Of a stretch of 33,906 nt of DNA, positions 1 through 7,862 are shown in pieces; the first letter of the stretch is position 1, and each line of letters opens with the position of its first letter. Source of the stretch: CAZFER01 sp964517495 (GTDB lineage: Bacteria; Hinthialibacterota; Hinthialibacteria; Hinthialibacterales; Hinthialibacteraceae); NCBI GenBank assembly GCA_964517495.1, contig CAZFER010000070.1, positions 1-33,906 of the forward strand, written 5' to 3'. The translations under genes were made by a program, and so were the position numbers. The notes under the pieces were generated by a model. The model saw only the letters and a list, made by a program, of their open reading frames with translations, did not search any database and was not told the DNA's origin.

Positions 1-1213
1 GCTCCCCGGTTTGCGCCTCGCGGTAAGGGTCGGACCGCTCGAAGATGCTTAGAACCCCCGAGAGCCTCGCGTACAGCGGGCCGGAATACAGGATCATGTA
101 TGTCGAGGCGAAAATTGTCACCAGGCCAACCAGCGTGATCAGACTCATGGCTGCGGTGTCGATATGCCCCAGGCTCAGTCCCAAGGCGGCGAGAATAAGG
201 GAGAACTCGCTGATCTGCGCCACGGCCAGCCCCGACATGAAGCCGGTGCGCTTGCGGTAGCCCATCAGTCCCATGATCGCCAGGACGATCAGTGGGTTGC
301 CAACGAGCACGAACGCGGAGAACACCGACGCCTTGCCCAACTCTGCCCCCAGGGCCGACAGGTCCAGTTGAGCGCCCAGATTGATGAAGAAGAACAGCAG
401 CAGGAAGTCCCGCAGGACCACCAGACGAGCGCCGATGGCATCACGCTGGTGCGTCGACGCCAGCGAAATGCCCGCGAGAAACGCCCCGACCTCCTTGCTG
501 AAGCCGAGCAATTCCGCCGCCGAGGACAGAACGATGGCCCAGGTAATCGCGAACAACACCAGCAGTTCTGGAGACCGGGCGAGGTAGTTCAGAACACGAG
601 GCAACACCCACCGCATCAGGGCAACGATAGCCCCGAGCATCAGGAGGCCCTCACCGAGAATCCATAGGGACTGAGTGAAGAAGTTCTTGTCTTCCTGACC
701 CCCGCCAAAGGCCGTCAGCCCGATCAGGGCCAGGATAGCCACGATGTCCTGGACGATCAGGAAGCCGACCGCGATGCGCCCGTGCAGCGAGTCGATCTCC
801 TTCTTGTCCGACAACAGCTTGACGATAATGATGGTGCTGGAGAAGGTCAGGGCCACGGCCACGTACACGGCTGTAACGACCTGCATTCCGAACGCCAGGG
901 CGATGAGGAAACCGACCAGCGACGTGAAGGCGACTTGGCCCAGGCCCGTGGCCAGCGCCACCGGACCGACGGTGCGGATCATGGCGACATCGAGGCGCAG
1001 GCCCACAACGAACAGCAGAAGCGAAATCCCGATGCTCGCCAGCAGCTCGATCTGGTGAACATCCTTGACCATCCCGATGGCGGACGGGCCGACCAGAATA
1101 CCCGCGAAGAGGAACGAGATGATGAGCGGTTGGCGCAGCTTCAGCCCAACTGCCGCCACAGCGGCAGCTACCGCCAGAACCCCCGCAACTTCAGCAAATG
1201 GCGTCCATTCCAT
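1..1213 (-). CDS. KefB-type cation/proton antiporter, C-terminus beyond window edge
   Basis: Reading the minus strand from the ATG at 1211-1213 gives 404 uninterrupted codons running off the left edge. The product is almost entirely hydrophobic segments, roughly a dozen membrane helices, as in the CPA2 (KefB/KefC) sodium or potassium/proton exchanger family. Recognisable family stretches are FAGILVGPSAIG near the N-terminus, LTFSSTIIIVKLLSDKKE with the following VGFLIVQDIVAI, and FSKEVGAFLAGISLA. Full-length members usually carry a further cytosolic TrkA-N or C-terminal region, which would lie outside. A purine-rich AGGACG lies just ahead of the start, and a TTCAAA-17-TATTAT promoter-like pair lies near 1270-1300 on this strand. 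Third codon positions are strongly GC-rich, unlike every other gene here. Family assignment is firm; the transported ion is unknown. Confidence 0.88.
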   Translation of the reverse strand, partial: MEWTPFAEVAGVLAVAAAVAAVGLKLRQPLIISFLFAGILVGPSAIGMVKDVHQIELLASIGISLLLFVVGLRLDVAMIRTVGPVALATGLGQVAFTSLVGFLIALAFGMQVVTAVYVAVALTFSSTIIIVKLLSDKKEIDSLHGRIAVGFLIVQDIVAILALIGLTAFGGGQEDKNFFTQSLWILGEGLLMLGAIVALMRWVLPRVLNYLARSPELLVLFAITWAIVLSSAAELLGFSKEVGAFLAGISLASTHQRDAIGARLVVLRDFLLLFFFINLGAQLDLSALGAELGKASVFSAFVLVGNPLIVLAIMGLMGYRKRTGFMSGLAVAQISEFSLILAALGLSLGHIDTAAMSLITLVGLVTIFASTYMILYSGPLYARLSGVLSIFERSDPYREAQTGE

Positions 1214-1758
1214 CCTACGTCCTCGTCCGTTCTTGTCACGCGCGCATAATTCCTTGTAGTTTGGGTCGCGTGGCCGTTATAATACCTGTTGGCACCGTCC
1301 TTTTGAAGCGTAAACCCAGGCCAGGACATATGCCGTACTTCATCGCAGCCATTTTGGCGGCGCTGCGTTCGCTTTTTTCGCGCAGGCCGCGTTGATGAAC
1401 CGGTCCGGTCGCAATGCGCGTCGGATGTGGGGAATCCAACACTTCACCGCGTCAGAGCCTTCGGCTCGCCCGCGAGTTCGAAAACGCTGCTGGTCCCGAA
1501 AGCAACCCGGCTGTTAACCCGTTTCAACCTGTTCACGAGAGAGTCCGAGAGTTCGCGGCCGTTTTTTCGGGCAACGGGAGCAACCGTCATGGTTGCTTTC
1601 GGCCCCCGGAATCTCACCTGCGGAATAGAGAGCGAGGGGGCAAATGGCGGGAACGCCGTAACCCTTTGGTAGCAAAGGGATATGAAAACGCCCGGCTAGT
1701 TTCCTGGTCGGGCGTTTCCGTTAACTGTAACTGGCGACAAAGTTCGCCAGATTGATTT
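1214..1758. other. GC-rich intergenic stretch with many hairpins, possible structured RNA
   Basis: This 545-base stretch has no convincing gene. It contains perfect short hairpins: GCAACC/GGTTGC near 1580-1596, CCCTTTG/CAAAGGG near 1661-1678, GGCG-GGAA-CGCC near 1646-1657, GAGCC-TTC-GGCTC near 1456-1468 and TGGCGA/TCGCCA at 1732-1749, plus the terminator-like stem at 1686-1717. A 48-codon open frame starting MTVAPVARKNGREL on the minus strand (about 1449-1592) has no ribosome binding site and no family I recognise. I could not match the stretch to SRP RNA, RNase P RNA, tmRNA, c-di-AMP or c-di-GMP riboswitches. It may be a structured leader or small RNA, or a relic of inserted DNA. Confidence 0.4.
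1686..1717. terminator. Rho-independent terminator-like hairpin downstream of tRNA-Asn
   Basis: The arms AAACGCCCG (1686-1694) and CGGGCGTTT (1709-1717) pair perfectly over nine bases with a 14-base loop. Read on the minus strand the stem ends in GCGTTTT, so it suits termination of the tRNA-Asn transcript; on the plus strand the T run is shorter. It may serve both directions. Confidence 0.6.
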
Positions 1759-1834
1759 TGGCTCCCCCGGTAGGACTCGAACCTACAACCCATCGGTTAA
1801 CAGCCGATTGCTCTACCGATTGAGCTACAGGGGA
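1759..1834 (-). tRNA. tRNA-Asn (anticodon GTT)
   Basis: The minus strand folds into a complete cloverleaf: a 7-bp acceptor stem (TCCCCTG with CGGGGGA, one G-U pair), D-arm AGCTC..GAGC, anticodon loop CTGTTAA giving anticodon GTT, and T-arm with GGTTCGAGTCC. The discriminator is G and the CCA end is encoded (1759-1761). The gene lies exactly where base composition changes from GC-rich (left) to AT-richer (right), and its 3' end faces the GC-rich side, which is the usual geometry of a tRNA integration site. No copy of the tRNA 3' end was seen elsewhere in the window. Confidence 0.97.
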
Positions 1835-1995
1835 ATAATTCGGCAGTGTTAGATTTTCGTTTTCAATCACAGAGGGGAAATTTTACGTTTTCTTCGTCTA
1901 CAGTCAAGGTGGTAGAACAGAGAAAATCACTTTTTCTAAAAAACCCCGATTTGCTTGAAATTATAAGCCCAAAAACGCTTCGATTTTCAGGACAA

Positions 1996-4629
1996 TCAAT
2001 AGATTGACCAGGCAGATACATCGGTTTGTTTCAGTTCCAAAGCAGCCTGAACGGCCTTTTCCATGTTTAAGCGTCCATATCCGTATTCTTGGTTGTAACC
2101 ATTCACATCATAAGTTCGATCGCCGATTTTATCGGATGTTTCTTGAAGAATAGTAAGCATTTGGTCCACCGTAATCTCCGGATAGGCGGAAATTAACATG
2201 GCAAAAACTCCAGCCGCCAATGGGCAAGCGGATGATGTCCCTCCAAAATTGCTCGTATACCCTTTGGAAAGTATGGTATAACCATAATCATTATCAACTT
2301 CCAGTTCCTGATACACTGTTGTGATAATCCCTTGCTGTCCACCATCGCTGGGAGCGAGAAAATCCAGTTCAGGCCCCCATTGGCTGTAAGAGGCACGATT
2401 ATCTGAATCATCACTGGCACCAATATTAATAATATTCGGATGCAAATTTATGCCAGCAATGGGAGCGATATTTTCCGGCATCTGGCCGCTGAAGGGAAGA
2501 TCAATCATAGTGGTTCCCACTTCAATGGAATCGTGGATATCTTCACCATCGAGGATAATTTTTAAGAAGTCTTTCCCCTCTTCAGTATCTGCCACAAATT
2601 GTACAACTAAAGACACATTGGACTCATTTTCTTCGACCATAAAATCATAAATCAACTGGCTTTTTTCTCCGTCAGTTAAGTTGTTTATCCCTAAAGCGAG
2701 AACGTCGTCCGTTTCAACTTCAAACTCTTCAAAAAGAACGTTTCCTTCCAGCTGAACATCCTCACTCAATCCATCATATGGATCAAAAATCGTCTTAAGT
2801 GTTGAGATAAAATCCGGATTCTCAAAAGTCCCAGTGAGTTCTTCCCCATCTATATAAATATGAAAGAAATCTCCATTTTCTTCTGTGCTTGCCAAAAAAA
2901 ACAATTCCAAACTTACGACTTCGGCATTGTCAGGGACTTCAAAGGTCCATTCCATCCAACTGGTTTCATGATCTCCAATATCACCACTAACAAAATAAGG
3001 GAAAATATCATCTTCAATGAAAAATGGCTCATCACCACCAACCGTATACTCTTCATTCACATGACCTGAGAAATCAAACAGGGAAATATAATCGGACAAA
3101 TCCTCACTAAAATTTATATACACATCTTCAATAATTACACCATCTTTATCTGTTGATATGGACTCATTTTTGGTATATTCAAAACGTATAGTATGCTCAC
3201 CGGCAGGTATATCCAGTTCAGTAAAAAGGGATATTGATTCAAAATTCGAATCCCCGCTATAGGGCAATTCAAATAATTTTTGATTGTTACTGCCTATTTC
3301 CAGGTAGGCATCATATATGTTGACAAAATCTCCGTCGCTTGAACCTGAAGCATCTTTTTCGTATTCGAAAATCAAGCGGTGACTCCCCGCATCCAGCACC
3401 ATATCTTTGCGGTAAAATAATGACGGGTTTTCAGGGAAATCATTTCCGGTTGCAAACAAAACAGGCACACGTTTTTCGCCACGGCGGGCCTGGTTGGAGG
3501 TTGCATAGGTAAGGGCATCGCCATCAGGGTCAGTCAATGCTCCTCCCCATGAGTTGCTAACCACGTCGGCATAGTTGGCGGCATAGCGAATGCCTTCAGC
3601 AACAGCCAGGGTTTCTGCTGTTGCATCCCCATCAAACATGCCAAGAACGGTCATGGGCAGGATAGTGGCCCCATAGGCGGCGCCTACAACACCAATCGTG
3701 TTATTACCCTTCGCCGCCGCCACTCCGGCACATGGGGTACCATGATCATCCAATACACCATCGGGTAAATTGTTATCTTCCATAAAATTCCACCCATGAA
3801 GATCATCCACATACCCATTTTGATCGTCATCCACACCGATCTGGCCGTTCGCTTCTGCAGGATTGGACCAGATATTCAAATCGGGGTGAGACAAATCCAC
3901 GCCATTGTCCACAATTGCAATAACCACGTTTTCATCCGGTTGGACTAAATTCCATGCCGTTTCAGCAGAAATATCCGCTCCCGCTTTTCCACCACCCTGG
4001 CCGGTGTTATTCAAATGCCACTGATCGGGGTAATACAGATCATTGGGTTTAAAACGGATATCGATCTCATTAACCACATTAGGATTTGCCCATACCACAT
4101 CGGGATCATCCCATAAGGCATTCGATACATCGAAAGGATTCAAAGAAGCATTATGTTGCAGAAGAAACTGGTCGTCCGTGTACCTTACACGTCGAACAAC
4201 CTTTAATCCGTGGCGTTTGACGACTGCATCAATCACATCATCACTCTTCAACTTAACGATAATCTCAGGACGTGGGTATACGTTTAGACCATTCGATTTT
4301 CTCAAATAAACAGGATAAACAAAATCAAATTGGGTAGAGTGGGTCTTTAGAGATCGCCGGTTTAATGCTTGTTTATTGATAACGAACAGCGACTTCCCGA
4401 CCTGCTTTATGGAGGAATCACCAGCGCGTGGTGAATTGTTGACTTTCGCTTTAACACTTGAGTTATTTTGAAAACGATCCTTTTTACCCATAACCACTTT
4501 ATTTTGCACAATATCAAGATAAACATTTCCCTGACTGGTTTTGTAATGAACATCATCACTCCATGTTGGAATAACTATTAGCAAGGAAATCAGCAGCATC
4601 ATGGTTATGGAAATGCATCGTATTTTCAT
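1996..4629 (-). CDS. Secreted subtilisin-like serine protease (S8) with large insertion
   Basis: An 877-residue exported protease. Residues 1-24 form a Sec signal peptide (hydrophobic core MMLLISLLIVI). A fervidolysin-like propeptide region, about 100-190, comes before the catalytic domain. The triad is visible as Asp241 in AIVDNGVD, His296 in DDHGTPCAG and Ser799 in FGGTSSACP; Asn396 in LFATGND would form the oxyanion hole. The odd feature is about 320 residues inserted between Asn396 and the strand before Ser799. It holds two paired repeats, one around 412-442 and 473-505 (both with a GxHxxxFEYxK core), the other around 560-595 and 660-695. These look like acidic beta-sandwich modules, perhaps for binding. 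AAAGGA precedes the ATG. There is no C-terminal sorting domain. Substrate unknown. Confidence 0.9.
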   Translation of the reverse strand: MKIRCISITMMLLISLLIVIPTWSDDVHYKTSQGNVYLDIVQNKVVMGKKDRFQNNSSVKAKVNNSPRAGDSSIKQVGKSLFVINKQALNRRSLKTHSTQFDFVYPVYLRKSNGLNVYPRPEIIVKLKSDDVIDAVVKRHGLKVVRRVRYTDDQFLLQHNASLNPFDVSNALWDDPDVVWANPNVVNEIDIRFKPNDLYYPDQWHLNNTGQGGGKAGADISAETAWNLVQPDENVVIAIVDNGVDLSHPDLNIWSNPAEANGQIGVDDDQNGYVDDLHGWNFMEDNNLPDGVLDDHGTPCAGVAAAKGNNTIGVVGAAYGATILPMTVLGMFDGDATAETLAVAEGIRYAANYADVVSNSWGGALTDPDGDALTYATSNQARRGEKRVPVLFATGNDFPENPSLFYRKDMVLDAGSHRLIFEYEKDASGSSDGDFVNIYDAYLEIGSNNQKLFELPYSGDSNFESISLFTELDIPAGEHTIRFEYTKNESISTDKDGVIIEDVYINFSEDLSDYISLFDFSGHVNEEYTVGGDEPFFIEDDIFPYFVSGDIGDHETSWMEWTFEVPDNAEVVSLELFFLASTEENGDFFHIYIDGEELTGTFENPDFISTLKTIFDPYDGLSEDVQLEGNVLFEEFEVETDDVLALGINNLTDGEKSQLIYDFMVEENESNVSLVVQFVADTEEGKDFLKIILDGEDIHDSIEVGTTMIDLPFSGQMPENIAPIAGINLHPNIINIGASDDSDNRASYSQWGPELDFLAPSDGGQQGIITTVYQELEVDNDYGYTILSKGYTSNFGGTSSACPLAAGVFAMLISAYPEITVDQMLTILQETSDKIGDRTYDVNGYNQEYGYGRLNMEKAVQAALELKQTDVSAWSIY

Positions 4630-4768
4630 CGATCATCCTTTTTCCGTTAATGAATTTGATAAGTATAAGCACGAATCCTAAAAATGAAAAGTTTACATCC
4701 TAATTCGTTTAAATTAAAAATATTTAAAAACACTCTCTATTTCATTGAAAATAATCCAAACAGTGGTT

Positions 4769-6508
4769 TTAAAATTGATTTAATACGGTATCATGGCCTT
4801 CTTTGAGTAAGATGAATTCATCGATGGGTACATTGCTATAAGTATCCACATGACCGCCTATCCATTCCACTTTGATCTCATCAATCTTGTCGCTTTTTCC
4901 TAATCCAAAATGCAGTCGTAGATCATAATGGCTTTGGTAGCTGCTGCCGGCACGCACCTCATTTTTCTGGGTTTTGCCGTCAGCGGTGACATAAACTTGG
5001 GCGCCCACGCCATCCCGGTTGCTTTTGGTCCCTTGGAGTTTGATATTAATCCAATGATGATCGTGATTTGATTCCTGGATTAATAAGGTTGGTTGTGCAC
5101 GTGAATTGGAGAGAACCAAATCCAGATCACCATCATTATCCATATCCCCAAAGGCTCCCCCGCGGGTGGATTGTAAAACCTCAAATCCGGGACCAGCCTG
5201 TTCAGATACATCTGTAAAGGTACCATCGCCATTGTTTCGAAACAGCTGGTTTGGTTCTAAAAAGGTAATATGATCTTCAATCTTTTCGATGTTATCCTGC
5301 AAATGACCGTTGGCGATAAACAGATCCATATCCGCATCGTTGTCATAATCAAAGAAAAAAGTGGACCAGCTCACATATTTCATGCTGCCTTCCAATACCC
5401 CGGCAGGGATGGTGACATCCTTATAGGAACCATCTTTGTTGTTCAGATAAAGGGTGTTTTGTTGGCGTTGATAGCTGGTGACGATTAAGTCGTACCACCC
5501 ATCGCCGTTATAATCTCCAAAGTCACACCCCATGCTTCCCTGCTCTTGCCCATGCTGATCATAGGCCAGGCCGGCAAACAAGCCAACTTCTTCGAAGGTG
5601 GCGTCACCATTGTTGGCATACAGAAAGTTTAAATCCACATCATTGGCCACATAAATATCTATATCGCCATCGTTGTCATAGTCCGTGCACGAAGTCCCCA
5701 TCCCCCGTCCGGAATATTGCTGGATGCTCGACTCTTTGGAAAAGTCAGTAAACGTCCCATCTCCATTATTCAGATAGAGACTGGATTTTTGTGGTTCGTA
5801 CATATCAAAGGTGCTGGGATCGCAGTACATTTGCACTCCCATGCGGGTGCAGGGTGAAGGGACATCCAAGGGAAAATCAAGGTAATTGGCGGCAAAAATA
5901 TCAAGATAACCATCGGCATTGAAATCCGCCATATTGACGCCCGCACCCAAGCGTGAATCCCCCACACCGGCTTGTTCGGTTACATCCGTGAAGGTGCCAT
6001 CTCCGTTATTATGGTAAAGAATATTAGGGCCAAAGTTGGAGACATAGATATCAACGAAACCATCGTTGTTATAATCCCCCATGACGCATCCCATGCCATA
6101 ACTTGGGTCACCAACCCCTGCTTTTTCTGTAACATTGGTAAACTGGTTATTCCCGTCATTGCGATGCAATTCGTTGGTTGGAGGGGTATTAAAGGTTTTT
6201 CCGGGGAGGGCAGCCCCATTTGCGAAATAGATATCCAAATCGCCATCGTTGTCATAATCAAATACCCCCACACCGGCGGTAACCGTTTCGACAATATAAT
6301 GTCGTCCACTGCTGCCGTCGGTATGCACAAAGGTAATGCCGGACGATTCGATCTCATCGTAAAAACCAGCTGGGCGTGAAGGTTTTTCGATGCCGGCTTG
6401 GGTTGGTGTTATGGGCGCATCCGTTTCACTTTGACTGCAGGCCAGGATGGACAATGCGCTCACCATAAGAACTAAGATCAATGAATCAAGATACCGTAAT
6501 TTCATCAT
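4769..6508 (-). CDS. FG-GAP/VCBS repeat lipoprotein with C-terminal ASPIC/UnbV domain
   Basis: I place the start at 6506-6508, where GGGAGAGGA precedes an ATG-ATG pair; an upstream in-frame ATG at 6568 has no such site. The protein is 579 residues. A lipoprotein signal ends SALSILAC, with Cys24 as the lipid anchor. Seven calcium-binding-type loops of the form DxDNDGDxDIY follow (for example DYDNDGDLDIYFANG, DYNNDGFVDIYVSN and DMDNDGDLDLVLSN), consistent with a seven-bladed FG-GAP propeller. The last 90 residues match the ASPIC/UnbV domain (NRDGVGAQVYV..., LHFGLG...). This architecture is shared with animal CRTAC1 and many environmental bacterial proteins; its function is not established. It lies 139 bases from the protease gene on the same strand, so co-transcription is possible but not shown. 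Confidence 0.9.
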   Translation of the reverse strand: MMKLRYLDSLILVLMVSALSILACSQSETDAPITPTQAGIEKPSRPAGFYDEIESSGITFVHTDGSSGRHYIVETVTAGVGVFDYDNDGDLDIYFANGAALPGKTFNTPPTNELHRNDGNNQFTNVTEKAGVGDPSYGMGCVMGDYNNDGFVDIYVSNFGPNILYHNNGDGTFTDVTEQAGVGDSRLGAGVNMADFNADGYLDIFAANYLDFPLDVPSPCTRMGVQMYCDPSTFDMYEPQKSSLYLNNGDGTFTDFSKESSIQQYSGRGMGTSCTDYDNDGDIDIYVANDVDLNFLYANNGDATFEEVGLFAGLAYDQHGQEQGSMGCDFGDYNGDGWYDLIVTSYQRQQNTLYLNNKDGSYKDVTIPAGVLEGSMKYVSWSTFFFDYDNDADMDLFIANGHLQDNIEKIEDHITFLEPNQLFRNNGDGTFTDVSEQAGPGFEVLQSTRGGAFGDMDNDGDLDLVLSNSRAQPTLLIQESNHDHHWINIKLQGTKSNRDGVGAQVYVTADGKTQKNEVRAGSSYQSHYDLRLHFGLGKSDKIDEIKVEWIGGHVDTYSNVPIDEFILLKEGHDTVLNQF

Positions 6509-6913
6509 AATATATTCCTCTCCCTTAAAAGTAATCTCACATAATATCCAATCGATTGAATTAGTCAATTCGTTTTTGAGGAATTCTCATTGAATGTTCG
6601 ATCCATTCCTCTCGGAACGTGGAAAGTATAATCCATTTTAAACGTATGCACCCGGCAATCTGAATAAGCTCATTCATTTGGAAAGCACGGGCGATCTTTC
6701 GATCGCGGAGGCACGAGGGGCTTTCCTACTAATAGAGAGAAAACAGAAATTTAGGGGAATTAAAAAATAATAAAACCAAATCAAAGCAACATGTTCATTT
6801 TCAGTAACGTTTTGTCTCTAAATGATACATTTCTGTTATTTGTTGCAATATGTTAGCATATGATTAGTGCTGTAATCTATTCATTTTGTTAGGTTAAGAG
6901 CACAAATACATTC
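6509..6913. other. AT-rich intergenic region, no gene seen
   Basis: Upstream of the FG-GAP lipoprotein gene. No credible reading frame is present on either strand. The only notable structure is the nested palindrome at 6680-6726, listed separately. Confidence 0.5.
6680..6726. repeat. Nested palindrome (REP-like hairpin)
   Basis: The outer arms GGAAAGC (6680-6686) and GCTTTCC (6720-6726) pair perfectly, enclosing an inner perfect hairpin GCGATC-TTTC-GATCGC (6691-6706). It is GC-rich inside AT-rich surroundings and lacks a T run, so it is not an ordinary terminator. I saw no second copy in the window. Confidence 0.5.
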
Positions 6914-6930
6914 CTGGCATGCTAATTGCT
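6914..6930 (+). promoter_or_regulatory. Predicted sigma-54 (-24/-12) promoter
   Basis: CTGGCATGCTAATTGCT matches the sigma-54 consensus YTGGCACGN4TTGCW at every fixed position except C to T in the -24 block. GG (6916-6917) and GC (6928-6929) are separated by the required 10 bases. Transcription would start near 6941 and read into the small membrane protein gene just downstream. Confidence 0.6.
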
Positions 6931-6998
6931 CTTAAGATAGGTGTGTTTATTTCAATCTTATCTTGTTAATGAAGGACATGAGAAAGGTTTGGTGGAAC

Positions 6999-7229
6999 AT
7001 GTCTGGCATCCATGAATGGTTAGGTGTGATCGGTTTGGATTATGGACTCGTTATGTTGGCCATGTTGGGCTTGAGTGTCAAATTTGTTATCTTGACATGG
7101 TGGATTTTGAAAAGGAAATGGTCGTCTTCCAAATGCGGGAGTTGGTATCAGCAGCGCTGCAAAATTCTTGCCAATCGGCACCGTCTCAACCCGAATGAAT
7201 TACGTTTTATCCAACGTATACAACGATAA
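6999..7229 (+). CDS. Small single-span membrane protein, unknown function
   Basis: A 76-residue protein if started at ATG 6999; the frame is open from TTG 6963 and also has ATGs at 6969 and 6978, so the start is uncertain. GGTGG lies just before 6999 and AAAGG a little further upstream. It has one long hydrophobic segment (about residues 15-37, LVMLAMLGLSVKFVILTWWI) followed by a strongly basic tail. I recognise no family. A sigma-54 promoter match precedes it and a strong terminator follows, which supports a real single-gene transcript. Its neighbour, an M15 peptidase, converges on it; a holin-like role can be imagined but nothing shows it. Confidence 0.5.
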   Translation: MSGIHEWLGVIGLDYGLVMLAMLGLSVKFVILTWWILKRKWSSSKCGSWYQQRCKILANRHRLNPNELRFIQRIQR

Positions 7230-7254
7230 GTATATACCTTGCGCTGCTAATAAT

Positions 7255-7285
7255 AAAAAACCCCTGCTTTTCAGCAGGGGTTTTT
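7255..7285. terminator. Bidirectional rho-independent terminator
   Basis: CCCCTGCT (7261-7268) pairs with AGCAGGGG (7273-7280) across a TTTC loop, flanked by A6 on the left and T5 on the right. It lies between two converging genes and can stop transcription from both sides. Confidence 0.9.
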
Positions 7286-7296
7286 AATACCAATTC

Positions 7297-7683
7297 TTAC
7301 CTCCAATTCAGCCCCCAACGCGCCGGGCCATTTTCACGAACATCCAAATGCACAAAGGTTTTATATACGCCAATCCCCCCCTTGCGAAATGCTTCAATCT
7401 TGCTGGCTGCCCGCGCAATCTCCTTGGGCGTTTGATCATTCATATGAATATCCGCTGCCTTCCCATATAAATGTTGACTCTTTTTTGCCCCACCGACCTT
7501 TTTATTGTATGTTGGGCAGCGATAACCACAGTTTATATGAATCGGCTCATTAAAATGATTGCGCAATTCTTGCAACGCATCAATCAACGGTTGCGCAATC
7601 TTTACCTTGCCACATCCACAATGGCAAACAAATTCCGAACGCTTGAAATTTGACGGCTTCCCGTCATCAAGTTTTAACCACAT
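7297..7683 (-). CDS. M15A-type D-Ala-D-Ala carboxypeptidase/endolysin-like peptidase
   Basis: A compact 128-residue zinc peptidase of the Peptidase_M15_3 type, acting on peptidoglycan cross-links. The start is at 7681-7683, chosen because AAAGGAGATAAGCCT directly precedes that ATG; an upstream in-frame ATG at 7761 lacks a site. The zinc ligands are His71 and Asp78 in SQHLYGKAADIH and His112 in FVHLDVR. The N-terminal FVCHCGCGKV motif and INCGYRCPTYN are typical of this family in phages and bacteria. There is no signal peptide, so export would need a holin or lysis, or the protein is a phage-derived remnant. No other phage genes are near. Confidence 0.88.
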   Translation of the reverse strand: MWLKLDDGKPSNFKRSEFVCHCGCGKVKIAQPLIDALQELRNHFNEPIHINCGYRCPTYNKKVGGAKKSQHLYGKAADIHMNDQTPKEIARAASKIEAFRKGGIGVYKTFVHLDVRENGPARWGLNWR

Positions 7684-7862
7684 AGGCTTATCTCCTTTTT
7701 TAAAATCTCCTATACTAAGGTGGCTTGGCCGCAATATGGGACAACTAATCAGGCATTTCAATTATGAACAATATTTCATTTTGCTATTTCATTTCCTCCC
7801 CCTATAATAGAAAAAGGAGACAAATCGCATTACCACAAATCTTAAAAACAGGAGGATTGAAT

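Noticed and set aside
164..1249. Plus-strand open frames across the left end
   Set aside because: They lie antisense to the KefB-type gene, whose minus-strand translation gives clear antiporter motifs; the high GC makes long false frames.
1236..1442. Minus-strand frame of 68 codons upstream of the antiporter
   Set aside because: No ribosome binding site or family; it covers the likely antiporter leader and promoter.
1441..1720. c-di-AMP (ydaO) or c-di-GMP riboswitch, SRP RNA or RNase P RNA
   Set aside because: Conserved core bases of these families are not present on either strand by eye.
1414..1755. Plus-strand frame of 113 codons
   Set aside because: It runs through hairpins and the terminator, has no ribosome binding site and resembles no protein family.
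5980..6357. Long frames on both strands in the FG-GAP gene
   Set aside because: Shadows produced by the repeated Asp/Asn/Gly codons of the FG-GAP loops.
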